Shown: positions 54,400 through 63,295 of the stretch, piece after piece | Position numbering within the stretch: position 1 is the first letter of the stretch | How the letters are laid out: the number at the start of each line of letters is the position of its first letter | Assembly: GCF_019160155.1 (NCBI RefSeq) | Contig: NZ_JAFNIH010000030.1 | Location: 124,001 to 188,000, forward strand | Length of the DNA: 64,000 nt | Source: Pinisolibacter aquiterrae | GTDB lineage: Bacteria; Pseudomonadota; Alphaproteobacteria; Rhizobiales; Ancalomicrobiaceae | Direction: 5' to 3' | Program-made: the position numbers and the translations under genes | Notes under the pieces: generated by a model | What the model was told of the DNA's origin: nothing | The model's database searches: none | What the model saw: only the letters and a program-made list of their open reading frames with translations

Positions 54400-55557
54400 A
54401 TGATCGACAGGAACAAGCTCGCCGGCATGGGGGCAGGTCTGCTCGCGGCGACGGTGATGTTCGGCGCCGGTACGGCCGGTGCTCAGCCCGCCGCCGGTGA
54501 ATACGTGTTCGGCTTCGTGACCGAGACGACCGGCCCGCTCGCCGCCGCCGGCGTGTCCTACCATCGCGGCGCCCAGGTCGCGGTCGAGGAGATCAACGCC
54601 TCGAAGTGGATCGGCTCCGGCGTCACGGTGAAACTGTCGGAGAAGGAGAGCGGATCCGACGCGGCGCGCGCGGTCCAGGCGATGACGCAGTTCGTCGCCG
54701 ATCGCAACGTCCTCGCCGTCACCTGCTGCATCCTGTCGCCGGTCGCCGGCGCGATGCGCCCGGTCGCCGCCAACGCCAAGATCCCGCTGGTGTTCTACGG
54801 CGCCACGCTGCCCGGCCTGCCGCAGCCGCCCTACGTGAGCTCGGTCGTCGCCCTTCCCGGTCCCCAGGAAGTGAAGATGACCCAGCTCATCGTCGACAAG
54901 ATGAAACCGAAGTCGGTCGCCTATTTCGTCAACGCCGACAACGAGGGCTTCCAGAACCGCTTCAAGGCGGCCCAGAAGGTGATGGAGGGCGCGGGCGTCA
55001 AGACCGCCGGCGTCGTGTCGATCCTCTCCGCCGACACCGACTTCACGGCACCTGCGACCCAGGCGATGGGCATGAACCCGGATCTGATCATGGTCTGGAC
55101 CACCCAGACCCCGGCCGCCGGCATCATCGCGGCGCTGCGCAACCGTGGCTATGCCGGGGCGATCACCGCCTCCGACGTCATCGCGCCCAACGCCGTCTTC
55201 AAGAAGATCGGCGAGCCGCTCGCCGGCGTTCCCTTCCCGATCGCCTTCGCCGCCGGGGTCTCGTCGAGCCCCGAGGCCAAGGCCTTCGCCGACGCTTTCC
55301 AGAAGAAGTTCGGCGAACTGCCCGACACCTACGCCGCCCAGGGCTACACCTCGGTCTGGTACATGTCGCAGGGTCTGAAGTCGCTCTCCGGCAAGGCGAA
55401 CCGCGAGGCGCTCGCCACCGCCTTGGCGAAGGTCGGTTCGATCGAGCACAACGTCTACGGTGGTCTGCCGATGGTCGCCGGTCAGGCCGACGTCCAGAAG
55501 GCGTTGGTGGTCAATTGGTCGAAGGACGGCAAGGTCGTCGCCTGGGAGCCCAAGTGA
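54400..55557 (+). CDS. livJ: Branched-chain-amino-acid-type ABC transporter substrate-binding protein
   Basis: The 385-aa protein has an N-terminal signal (residues 6-29, cleavage near GAQPAAG) and a type 1 periplasmic binding fold (YVFGFVTETTGPLAAAGVSYHRGAQVAVEEIN partly; KIPLVFYGATLPG). GGGGAGG precedes the ATG. It heads a complete five-gene importer. Members of this family also carry aromatic acids, amides and urea; the cluster suggests a carboxylic acid here. Confidence 0.9.
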   Translation: MIDRNKLAGMGAGLLAATVMFGAGTAGAQPAAGEYVFGFVTETTGPLAAAGVSYHRGAQVAVEEINASKWIGSGVTVKLSEKESGSDAARAVQAMTQFVADRNVLAVTCCILSPVAGAMRPVAANAKIPLVFYGATLPGLPQPPYVSSVVALPGPQEVKMTQLIVDKMKPKSVAYFVNADNEGFQNRFKAAQKVMEGAGVKTAGVVSILSADTDFTAPATQAMGMNPDLIMVWTTQTPAAGIIAALRNRGYAGAITASDVIAPNAVFKKIGEPLAGVPFPIAFAAGVSSSPEAKAFADAFQKKFGELPDTYAAQGYTSVWYMSQGLKSLSGKANREALATALAKVGSIEHNVYGGLPMVAGQADVQKALVVNWSKDGKVVAWEPK

Positions 55558-55558
55558 G

Positions 55559-56446
55559 ATGATCCTGTTCCTCGAGCAGGCCTTGAACGGGTGGGCGCTC
55601 GGTTCGCTCTACGCGTTGTTCGGCATCGGTTTCGGTCTGGTGTTCTCCACGCTCGGCATTCTCAATGCCGCGCACGGCACCTACGCCAGTTGGGCCGCCA
55701 TCGTCGGATATTACGTGGTGGAGCGGGCGGGGCTGCCCTTCCCCGTCGCGGTCGGTGTGGGGGTCGCCGCCGGCGGCCTCCTCGCCCTCGCCGTCGATCA
55801 GATCGCGTTCCAACCGCTGCGGTCGCGAAAGGCCGGAATGCTCGGGGCGCTCATCACCTCGATCGCCTTCTGGATCATTCTCGACAGCCTCGCTGGCTTC
55901 GCCACCGAGCAGCAGAGCCTCGCCTTCCCGGCGGCGAGCTTTCCGAGCGGGATGATCGACATCGGGCCGATGAAGGTCGGCCAACTCCAGCTGATCATCA
56001 TCGCGGTGCTGATCGTCTGCACGATCGGGATCCACCTCCTCATCCAGAAGACCCGCCTCGGCACCGCCATGCGCGCGGTCGGCTGGAACGAGGTCGCCGC
56101 CGCCCTCGGCGGGGTCAATGCCCGAATGGTGATCCTGCTCACGGCGTTCCTCGCGGGCGCCACCTCCGGCCTCGCCGGTGTCCTCGCCGGGGCGGCGACC
56201 TCCAACGTCTCCTTCACCCTCGGTGAAGGGCTGATGCTCAAGGGGTTCGCCGCGGTCGTGGTCGGTGGCTACGACGACGTGCGCGGCACGGCGATCGCCG
56301 GTATCCTGCTCGGCATCATTGAGGTCTTCGTCGCTCAATACGTGTCGACCGCCCTGCGCGACGGCTTCACCTATTCCCTGCTGTTGATCTTCCTGGTGGC
56401 CCGTCCGCGCGGCCTCTTCGGAAGCGCCGGCTTCGTCAGGGCCTGA
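55559..56446 (+). CDS. livH: Branched-chain-type ABC transporter permease LivH
   Basis: The 295-aa permease has about eight hydrophobic helices and LivH hallmarks: LNGWALGSLYALFGIGFGLVFSTLGILNAAHG (partly), IAFQPLRSRK and KGFAAVVVGGYDDVRGTAIAG. It starts one base after the livJ stop. Confidence 0.93.
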   Translation: MILFLEQALNGWALGSLYALFGIGFGLVFSTLGILNAAHGTYASWAAIVGYYVVERAGLPFPVAVGVGVAAGGLLALAVDQIAFQPLRSRKAGMLGALITSIAFWIILDSLAGFATEQQSLAFPAASFPSGMIDIGPMKVGQLQLIIIAVLIVCTIGIHLLIQKTRLGTAMRAVGWNEVAAALGGVNARMVILLTAFLAGATSGLAGVLAGAATSNVSFTLGEGLMLKGFAAVVVGGYDDVRGTAIAGILLGIIEVFVAQYVSTALRDGFTYSLLLIFLVARPRGLFGSAGFVRA

Positions 56447-56450
56447 TGCC

Positions 56451-57335
56451 ATGGAGACCCTTCTCGATCTGTGGGCGGCCTACGGCTCGACCATCGCCTT
56501 CGCCATGGTCAACGCGCTCTTCGCGTTGTCGACCTACGCGGTGCTGTCGACCGGCGTTCTGAGCTTCACCACCGTGGTCTTCGCGGCGGTCGGCGGCTTC
56601 CTGGCGGCGCAGAGCGTCGCCCATCTCGGCATCGGCCTTTGGCCGGCCTTCGCCCTCGCCGGGATCGGCGGCGCCGTCGCCGGCTCCGTCGTGGCCGCCG
56701 CCTTCCTCAAGCTCGACAGCCACTGGATGGCGCTCGCCAGCTTGGCGCTGGTGTTGATCACCCGCGTCACGGTGCTCAACACGCCGCTCCTCACCGGCGG
56801 CGTCAACGGCCTGGTGGTGCCGATGTCGGTGCCCATGGGGGATCTGGTGATCCTCCTCGCCCTCGTCGCGGCGGTGTTCTGGCGACTTCATCGCTCCTGG
56901 TACGGGCTCGCCGCGCGCGCCGTCCGCGAGGACGCCGCCGTCGCGTCGACCATGGGCATCCCGCCGCGTGGGATCCAGTTCACCGCCTTCGTCATCAGCG
57001 GAGCGGTCGGTGGCATCGGCGGCGCGGCGCTCGCCTTCACGCTGCAGTTCATCTCGCCGGAGACCTATTTCATCGGCATGGCCTTCACCATGATCGCCTC
57101 CACCGTGCTCGGCGGCTCGTTCCACTGGTTCGGCCCGATCGTCGGCGCGGCGGTGTTCACGGCGCTGCCGGTCACCATGCAGTCGGTGTTGCCGGCGATC
57201 GAGGACGTCGCCAAGGGCGTGGTGCTCCTGGTCATCATGATCTTCCTGCCGCGCGGCCTCGTCGATCCGAGAGCCGTCGGCCTGCGCCGCGCCGCCCGGC
57301 GCCGCGTGAGCGCGGAGGAGGGGACCGATGTCTGA
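56451..57335 (+). CDS. livM: Branched-chain-type ABC transporter permease LivM
   Basis: The 294-aa permease shows VLSFTTVVFAAVGGFLAA, the VREDAAVASTMGIPPRGIQFTAFVISGAVGGIGGAAL region (partly) and VLGGSFHWFGPIVGAAVFTALP, typical of LivM. It follows livH by four bases and overlaps livG by eight. Confidence 0.93.
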   Translation: METLLDLWAAYGSTIAFAMVNALFALSTYAVLSTGVLSFTTVVFAAVGGFLAAQSVAHLGIGLWPAFALAGIGGAVAGSVVAAAFLKLDSHWMALASLALVLITRVTVLNTPLLTGGVNGLVVPMSVPMGDLVILLALVAAVFWRLHRSWYGLAARAVREDAAVASTMGIPPRGIQFTAFVISGAVGGIGGAALAFTLQFISPETYFIGMAFTMIASTVLGGSFHWFGPIVGAAVFTALPVTMQSVLPAIEDVAKGVVLLVIMIFLPRGLVDPRAVGLRRAARRRVSAEEGTDV

Positions 57336-58137
57336 CGCCGCCTTGTCCCGTCCGCTCCTCGAACTCGACACGGTGGTGAAGACCTTCGGCGGCGTGACCG
57401 CGGTCGGCGGCCTCTCCACCCGGGTGACGCGCGGCAGCGTCCACGGCCTCATCGGCCCGAACGGTGCCGGCAAGACGACCCTGATCAATCTGATCACGGG
57501 TCTCTTCCACCCGACCTCCGGCGCGATCCGCTTCGAGGGACGCTCGCTCGAGGCGATGCAGCCGCAGGCGATCGCCACCCTCGGCATCACCCGCACCTAT
57601 CAGAACGTCCGCCTGTTCTCGGGCATGACGGTGCTCGAGCAGGTGATGACCGGGTGTTGGCTCACCCGCGAGGTCGGGGTCTTCGCCTCCTTCCTCGGTC
57701 TTCCCTCGGCGCGCGCCGCCTGGGTCAGGACCCGCGAGCATGCGCTCTCGCTGCTCGCGCGCGTGTCCATGGACCATCGCGCCGACGAACTCGCCGAGAC
57801 GCTCTCCTACGGCGAACAACGCCGCATCGAGATCGCCCGCGCGCTCGGCTCCCGGCCGAAGCTCCTGCTTCTCGACGAGCCGACTGCCGGCATGAATCAC
57901 CAGGAGGCGACCGCCATCGGCCGCCTCGTCCATGAACTGCGCGACGCCGGGCTCACCATTCTCATGGTCGAGCACAACATGGGGCTCGTCACCGAGTTCT
58001 GCGACGACTGCACGGTGGTGAACTTCGGCCGTCTACTGGCGACCGGCGATCCGGCCACCTGCCTCGCCGACCCCGATGTCCAAGAAGCTTATTTCGGACG
58101 GAAGACCGATGCTGAACGTATCCAGGCTCTCCGCTGA
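57328..58137 (+). CDS. livG: Branched-chain-type ABC transporter ATPase LivG
   Basis: The 269-aa ATPase has Walker A GPNGAGKTT, the LivG segment GITRTYQNVRLFSGMTVLEQV, signature LSYGEQRRIEIARAL, Walker B LLLDEPTAGMNHQE and MVEHNMGLV. It forms the ATPase heterodimer with LivF and overlaps livF by 29 bp. Confidence 0.93.
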   Translation: MSDAALSRPLLELDTVVKTFGGVTAVGGLSTRVTRGSVHGLIGPNGAGKTTLINLITGLFHPTSGAIRFEGRSLEAMQPQAIATLGITRTYQNVRLFSGMTVLEQVMTGCWLTREVGVFASFLGLPSARAAWVRTREHALSLLARVSMDHRADELAETLSYGEQRRIEIARALGSRPKLLLLDEPTAGMNHQEATAIGRLVHELRDAGLTILMVEHNMGLVTEFCDDCTVVNFGRLLATGDPATCLADPDVQEAYFGRKTDAERIQALR

Positions 58138-58804
58138 CTACGGCGCCATTCGAGCGGTGCGCGGCGTCGATCTGAAGGTCGAGGCGGGCTCGCTCTCCGT
58201 CCTGCTCGGGGCGAACGGCGCCGGCAAGTCGACGACACTGCGAAGCATCGCCGGCCTCCATCGGCCGGTCCAGGGCTCGATCCGGCTCGACGATCGCGAG
58301 ATCTCGAAACTGCCGCTGCACAAGGTGGTCAGGGCCGGCCTCGCCTTCGTGCCCGAGGGGCGCATGGTGGTGGCGCCGCTGACGGTCGAGGAGAACCTCG
58401 AGCTCAGCCGCTTCTCCGGCCGCGCCGACGAACCCGACCTCGTCGACCGCGTCTACCAGCTCTTCCCCCGCCTCGCCGAACGGCGCCGCCAGAAGGCGGG
58501 CCTGATGAGCGGCGGCGAGCAGCAGATGTTGGCGATCGGCCGCGCGCTGATGACCAAGCCGCAGATGCTGGTGCTCGACGAACCCTCGATGGGCCTCGCC
58601 CCGGCGATCGTCGATCTCGTCTTCGAGGCGATCGTCGCCCTCCACAAGCAGGGTCAGTCGATCCTGTTGGTCGAGCAGAACGCCGCCATCGCGCTCTCGA
58701 TCTGCGATTACGGTTGGGTGATGAAGCGCGGCCAGATCGTCGTCGAGGGGCGGCCGGACGAGCTGAAGCAGAACCCCGAGGTGCTCGAGGCCTATCTCTC
58801 GTGA
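58109..58804 (+). CDS. livF: Branched-chain-type ABC transporter ATPase LivF
   Basis: The 231-aa ATPase has Walker A GANGAGKST, the LivF segment AFVPEGRMVVAPLTVEENL, signature MSGGEQQMLAIGRAL, Walker B MLVLDEPSMGLAP and LLVEQNAAIAL. The ATG at 58109 with GGAAG nearby gives the usual length; a start further upstream is only a track extension. It ends the importer operon. Confidence 0.93.
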   Translation: MLNVSRLSADYGAIRAVRGVDLKVEAGSLSVLLGANGAGKSTTLRSIAGLHRPVQGSIRLDDREISKLPLHKVVRAGLAFVPEGRMVVAPLTVEENLELSRFSGRADEPDLVDRVYQLFPRLAERRRQKAGLMSGGEQQMLAIGRALMTKPQMLVLDEPSMGLAPAIVDLVFEAIVALHKQGQSILLVEQNAAIALSICDYGWVMKRGQIVVEGRPDELKQNPEVLEAYLS

Positions 58805-58814
58805 GGTGCGCGAC

Positions 58815-58841
58815 GAGGCGACCGGCCGCGCCGGCCGCCTC
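58815..58841. terminator. Hairpin between convergent livF and hydrolase genes
   Basis: An imperfect stem (GAGGCG-CCGGC / GCCGG-CGCCTC with one mismatch) lies between the two convergent stop codons. Confidence 0.5.
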
Positions 58842-58853
58842 CCGTCGCCGGGC

Positions 58854-60440
58854 TCAGCCCTTGAGGAAGGCGTCGTAGATCGCGAGCGTCGCCGCCGCCG
58901 CATCGGCCGGGGGCGTCGGCCACCACACGGTGGTCGGCGTCGTCGTGACCTCGACGCCGGCGACCGCGAGCCTCTCCGTCTCGGCCAATCCGTTGATCAA
59001 CATGTCGTTGGGACCGGCGCAGACCAGCGCCGGGTGGCCGAGACGGGGCATCCGGGCGCGCGTGTCGTATCGGAATGCCGAACGATAGGCCCGATCGTAG
59101 GTCGGCCCGCTCTCGAGGATGCCGATCGCGTAGCAGTGCAGGTCCTGCGGGCTCGGCAGGCCGAGGCGGCGCACGGCGTCGCGCGATACCCGATACCACG
59201 GCCAATAGAGGAACATGTCGCGCCGCCAATTCCACACGAGCGGCAGGTGCAACCCCCATTTGTCCGGTTCGATCGTCGGGAAATAGTTGTCGAGGAGGTC
59301 GTCGCGGAAGTCCGGCGCGACGAAGACCGGCCCCTCGAGCACCAGCCGGCCGACGAGATCGGGCCGGCTCACCGCCAGCTCGAGGCCGACCAGCGCTCCC
59401 GTGTGCGAGCCCCAGACGTCGACGGCGGAAAAGCCGAGGGCCTCGATGACGGCGGCCGCATCGACGGCGAGATCGGCGACCTCGACCGCGCCGTCGCGCC
59501 GGTCCGACAGGCCGTTGCCGAAATAGTCGACGGCGAAGACCGTCCGCCCCTCGGCGAGCCCGCACACGACCGGGGCGAACTGTTCCGAGGACCCGCCGCC
59601 GGTCGGCAGCACCAGGAGCGGCGTGCCCCCGGACCCGGCGCGGCGCAGATGAACGCGGCCGCGCGCCGTCTCGACGAAGTCGTACCAGATCTCCCGCTCC
59701 GGCCGTGGCGCGGTCGGCGGCAGCGCCGGGGCCCCCGGGCCGGACGGGGCCGGCAGCGCCGCGACGAGATCGGCGGTGACGCCGAGAGGTGTCACGCCGT
59801 CGAGCGCGGCGTAGCGCGCGAGTGCCGCCGTCAGGATCCGGTGGAGCGCGGCGTAAGCCTCGGGCCGTACGGCGGCGGCGACGAAACTCGTGTCGAGGTC
59901 CTCGGGCGAGGGCAGGGGCTCGCCCGAAGGCGTCGCCTGGGTCGGATCGGCGGGGTCGAGGAGATGCGTGTCGCGCAGGTGGCTCCACAGCGCCTGGAGA
60001 TGGGTTCCGTCGGTGGTCGGCGCGAGCGGCGGCAGCGCGGGACCATGCGCCGCCCGTGCCCGCGCCGCGTCGAGGCCGACACCGAAGGCGAGGGGCGGCC
60101 TGCCGAGCCGGGCGAAGAGCGCCGGCAGAACCGCCGCCGCGAGGTCGCAGGCGACGAGCGCCGTGCCCGCGAGCCCGAGCCGCTCGATCGCCTCGGCGAG
60201 GGCGGCGGCGATCCCGTCGAGATCGTCGACCGGAACCGCCGCCGAGCCGCCCGTGCCCGGCAGGGCGAGGGCGGTGATCGACCACCCGGGCAGGAGCGCG
60301 GCGAGCCGGCGCGCGGTCACGGTGGCGCCGATCATCGGGCTCGCCAGGACCGTGAGGCCGGGACCCGATCCGGCGCGGGCGAGGCCGATCTGGCCGGAGG
60401 AGACCGTGACGTAGTGAGGACGAAGCTGCGGTTCGGTCAT
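58854..60440 (-). CDS. Tandem alpha/beta-hydrolase-fold protein without serine nucleophile
   Basis: This 528-aa protein is about twice the usual length and contains two alpha/beta-hydrolase-like halves. The first (about 10-245) has the order GPGLTVLASPMIGA, LPGTGGS and an elbow-like VACDLAAAV where the nucleophile position is Asp99. The second (about 250-525) has TPLLVLPTGGGSSEQF, VDYFGNGLSDR and an elbow WGSHTGALVG with His346 in place of Ser, then CAGPNDMLI as acid region. Neither half has the G-x-S-x-G of ordinary esterases. It starts at the ATG at 60440; the longer track version is an extension. It is the last gene of the hydratase-lyase operon. Confidence 0.82.
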   Translation of the reverse strand: MTEPQLRPHYVTVSSGQIGLARAGSGPGLTVLASPMIGATVTARRLAALLPGWSITALALPGTGGSAAVPVDDLDGIAAALAEAIERLGLAGTALVACDLAAAVLPALFARLGRPPLAFGVGLDAARARAAHGPALPPLAPTTDGTHLQALWSHLRDTHLLDPADPTQATPSGEPLPSPEDLDTSFVAAAVRPEAYAALHRILTAALARYAALDGVTPLGVTADLVAALPAPSGPGAPALPPTAPRPEREIWYDFVETARGRVHLRRAGSGGTPLLVLPTGGGSSEQFAPVVCGLAEGRTVFAVDYFGNGLSDRRDGAVEVADLAVDAAAVIEALGFSAVDVWGSHTGALVGLELAVSRPDLVGRLVLEGPVFVAPDFRDDLLDNYFPTIEPDKWGLHLPLVWNWRRDMFLYWPWYRVSRDAVRRLGLPSPQDLHCYAIGILESGPTYDRAYRSAFRYDTRARMPRLGHPALVCAGPNDMLINGLAETERLAVAGVEVTTTPTTVWWPTPPADAAAATLAIYDAFLKG

Positions 60441-60526
60441 AGGGACATCCCTCACGGGACGACCGTCCGACGGGTCGACCCGCGTCGCGAGCGAGGAGGA
60501 TCGGACGGAGCAGGGGCGCCCGAGGA

Positions 60527-61420
60527 TCAGCCGGCGGGCCGGCTCGCGCCGGAGACCGGGGGCAGATACTCGAGCTGATGGGCCTCGATCTCCTTGAAGC
60601 CGATGAATTCGACGAAGGGATCGTGGCTCTGGACCGGGCGCGGCAGGTTCGCCGTGCTGCGGCTGCGGGCGAGTTCGGCGAGGTTCTCCTGCATCGCCTT
60701 GGCGGCGGTCATCAGCGGCACGAGCGCGAAGGTCGCCATGCCGGCGACGCTCTCGATCTCCGCCGGAGTGAGCTTCTTCTCGAGCCAGCCGAGGATCTGC
60801 AGAGAGAGCGGCACGCCGGCCTCGCGGCGCAGCGCCCTGAGGCCCTCGATCGAGGAGAAGCACTTGCTGATCGGCTGGATCACGTCGGCCCCGGCGGCGA
60901 CATAGGCCTTGGCGCGGGTGATCGCCTCCTCTTCGGTCGCCGCGTCGGTCCTGGCGATGATCAGCATGTCGGGATTGGAGCGCGCCGCCACCGCCGCGCG
61001 GATCTTGCCGACCGCCTCGTCGATCGGCACGACCTCGACCCCGCCGACGCAGATCGGGCAGCGCTTGGGCGAGACCTGGTCCTCCATGATCACCGCCGCC
61101 ACGCCCGCGCCCTCGAATTCGCGGATCGTGCGCATGGCGTTGATGGCGTTGCCATAGGCGGTGTCGATGTCGGCGACGACCGGGATCTTGGTCACGGCGG
61201 TGACGTTGCGGACCACGGTCAGGTTCTCGGTCATGGTGTAGAGCTCGGCGTCGGGCAGCCCCAGAAACGAGGCGGAGACGCCGAAGCCGGAGGTCATCAC
61301 CGCGTCGAAGCCGGCGGCCTCGATGTAGCGCGCGGAGAGCGCGTCGAAGGCGCCGGCGGCCCAGACCGTCTTCTGGGCGAGGACGCGATCGCGATAATCG
61401 CGGAGGGTGGCGGAATTCAT
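60527..61420 (-). CDS. Isocitrate lyase / PEP mutase superfamily lyase (methylisocitrate or dimethylmalate lyase-like)
   Basis: The 297-aa enzyme is a (beta/alpha)8 barrel of the ICL superfamily: SGFGVSASFLGLPD, metal site VVADIDTAYGNAINAMRT (Asp84, Asp86) and EDQVSPKRCPIC (Glu113-Asp114, Cys121). The catalytic loop normally reads KRCGH (methylisocitrate lyase, 2,3-dimethylmalate lyase); here it is KRCPIC, keeping Lys-Arg-Cys but not Gly-His. It should cleave a C-C bond in a 2-hydroxy dicarboxylate, giving pyruvate or a similar oxoacid plus a carboxylate. It lies 16 bp after the hydratase small-subunit gene. Confidence 0.87.
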   Translation of the reverse strand: MNSATLRDYRDRVLAQKTVWAAGAFDALSARYIEAAGFDAVMTSGFGVSASFLGLPDAELYTMTENLTVVRNVTAVTKIPVVADIDTAYGNAINAMRTIREFEGAGVAAVIMEDQVSPKRCPICVGGVEVVPIDEAVGKIRAAVAARSNPDMLIIARTDAATEEEAITRAKAYVAAGADVIQPISKCFSSIEGLRALRREAGVPLSLQILGWLEKKLTPAEIESVAGMATFALVPLMTAAKAMQENLAELARSRSTANLPRPVQSHDPFVEFIGFKEIEAHQLEYLPPVSGASRPAG

Positions 61421-61436
61421 GGGGCGTGACTCCTCG

Positions 61437-61949
61437 TCAGTGGCCGGCGACCGGGCGTTTCAGGTAGGGAAGCAGGCCGCCGGCATCGAGCATCTCGCGG
61501 TCGGCGAGCGCGAGCGGCTCGAACGGCAGCGAGCGGCCTCGGGTGAGATTGCGGACTTCAGCCGCGTCCCAATCGACCTCGATCTCGTCCCAGCGCTCGA
61601 CGAGGCCGAGGATCCCCGGGCAGCTCGCCTGCGGGAACCCCATCGAGATCTCGCCACGCCAGTAGCCGGGCGAAAAGGACTCCGCCACCACCCCGGCGAT
61701 GCCGAGATGGCGCATCGCCCGCATCGGCGGATAGTGCGGATGGCCGTAGCCGAAGTTGCCCGCGCCGACGAGAATGTCGCCGGGCCGGACCGAGGCGCGG
61801 AAGTCCGGGTCGTAGGCCCGCATCGCCGCCGCCGCCAGTTCCTCGATGTCGGTGATCTTGATGTTCTTCACGCCGACGATCTGGTCGACGTCGAAATCGA
61901 CCTCGGTGAAGACGAAGGCGACGCGGCCGCGCAGGTTCCGGAGTGCCAT
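61437..61949 (-). CDS. Aconitase-family hydratase, small (swivel) subunit, LeuD-like
   Basis: The 170-aa protein is a LeuD-type swivel domain: VGAGNFGYGHPHYPPMRAMRHLGIAGVVAESF (partly quoted: VVAESFSPGYWRG) and PGILGLVERWDEIEVD. In LeuD the substrate-specificity loop is near the start; here it reads GAGNFGYGHP. It follows the large-subunit gene by 11 bp and probably forms its complex partner. Confidence 0.88.
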   Translation of the reverse strand: MALRNLRGRVAFVFTEVDFDVDQIVGVKNIKITDIEELAAAAMRAYDPDFRASVRPGDILVGAGNFGYGHPHYPPMRAMRHLGIAGVVAESFSPGYWRGEISMGFPQASCPGILGLVERWDEIEVDWDAAEVRNLTRGRSLPFEPLALADREMLDAGGLLPYLKRPVAGH

Positions 61950-61960
61950 GGGTCTCGACC

Positions 61961-63217
61961 TCAGAGGTATTTGCGGGGATCGGCGATCATGCCCTCGATG
62001 GCCGAGGCCGCCACCGTCGCGGCGTTGCACAGATAGATCTCGGAATCGGGATGACCCATGCGGCCGCGCACGTTGAGCGTGCCGGTGGAGACGGCGCGCT
62101 GGCCGGCGGTCATCGTGGCGATGCGGCCGAAACAGTAGTCGCAGCTCGGCGAGGAGACGAAGGCGCCGGCCTCCGCGAAGATCGAGAGAAGCCCCTCGCG
62201 GCCGGCCGCCGCCATGATCTCCTGGCTGGTCGGCACGACGTTGAGCTGGAAACCGGGTTTCACGGTGCGGCCCTTGAGAACCTCGGCGGCGATGCGCAGA
62301 TCCTCGAGCCGGCCGGAGGCGCAGGAGCCGAGATAGCCGGCCTGCACCTCGAGCCCGACGAATTCGGAGAGATCGCGGGTGCCGGCCGGCGTCGGCGGCA
62401 CCACCACCACCGGCTCGAGCGCGGAGACGTCGATCGTCCACACCTTCGAATAGTCGGCGTCGGGATCGCTCGACACCGGCACCAACGTCTTCTTGGCGCG
62501 GGCGAGCGCATAGGCGAGCCGCTCGCCCTCCGGATTGACGATTGCGGTGAGCGCTCCGGTGAACATGGCGAGGCCGGTGATCACCTGAAGGCCTTCGGTC
62601 GAGATCCCGGCGAGCCCCGAGCCGCCGATCTCGAGCACTTGGAAGCGGCACGAGGCCGGACCCATGATGCGCACCAGATGGTGGAAGACGTCGCGCGCCA
62701 TCACCCCCTTGGGCAGCGTCCCCTCGAGATTCACCCGCACCGTCTGCGGCACCTTGAGCGAGACCCGTTCGCGGACGAAGGCCTCGAGCAGATTGCGGCG
62801 GATCCCCATGGCGAGCGTGCCGAACGTGCCCATCTGGCTGACGTGGCCGTCGAAATGGACGACGAAGGCGCCCGGCACCGCATAGCCCACCTCGGTCGCC
62901 ACCTGATGGCCGATGCCGCGCCGCTCGTAGAGGGCGACGCCGTTTTCGGCGCACCAGGCGCGGGTGCCGATGTGCAGTTCCTCCTCCTTGGGCGAGGCGG
63001 CGGGAACCATGTGGTCGATGAAGATGGCGAAGCGGTCCGGCTCGGCGACGCGATCGATGCCGAATTCGGTCTTCATCTGCTCGAAATAGACGTCGGTGTA
63101 GCCGGGGAAGTCGTAGGCGATGACGTAGTCGGGCTTGGCCATCACCTCGTCGCCCGCCTTGACGCTCTCCCGCCCCGACACGCGGGCGAGGATCTTTTCG
63201 GCGATCGTGTGTCCCAC
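61961..63217 (-). CDS. Aconitase-family hydratase, large Fe-S subunit, LeuC/DmdA-like
   Basis: The 418-aa protein is of LeuC length and binds a [4Fe-4S] cluster through Cys299 (YLGSCASGR), Cys359 and Cys362 (SPSCDYCFG). It starts VGHTIAEKILARVSG, as these subunits do, at a GTG seven bases after GGAG; the longer track version is not favoured. Relatives include isopropylmalate isomerase, homoaconitase and 2,3-dimethylmaleate hydratase. Next to an ICL-superfamily lyase it more likely hydrates a maleate or itaconate-like acid than takes part in leucine synthesis. Confidence 0.88.
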   Translation of the reverse strand: MGHTIAEKILARVSGRESVKAGDEVMAKPDYVIAYDFPGYTDVYFEQMKTEFGIDRVAEPDRFAIFIDHMVPAASPKEEELHIGTRAWCAENGVALYERRGIGHQVATEVGYAVPGAFVVHFDGHVSQMGTFGTLAMGIRRNLLEAFVRERVSLKVPQTVRVNLEGTLPKGVMARDVFHHLVRIMGPASCRFQVLEIGGSGLAGISTEGLQVITGLAMFTGALTAIVNPEGERLAYALARAKKTLVPVSSDPDADYSKVWTIDVSALEPVVVVPPTPAGTRDLSEFVGLEVQAGYLGSCASGRLEDLRIAAEVLKGRTVKPGFQLNVVPTSQEIMAAAGREGLLSIFAEAGAFVSSPSCDYCFGRIATMTAGQRAVSTGTLNVRGRMGHPDSEIYLCNAATVAASAIEGMIADPRKYL

Positions 63218-63295
63218 CTCGGGCTCTCCTTCTTCGCGGCTCGAAGCCGCGCGCGGCCGAACCGATCTCTCGACGTCTCGGTCGTGTCGGGGCAC

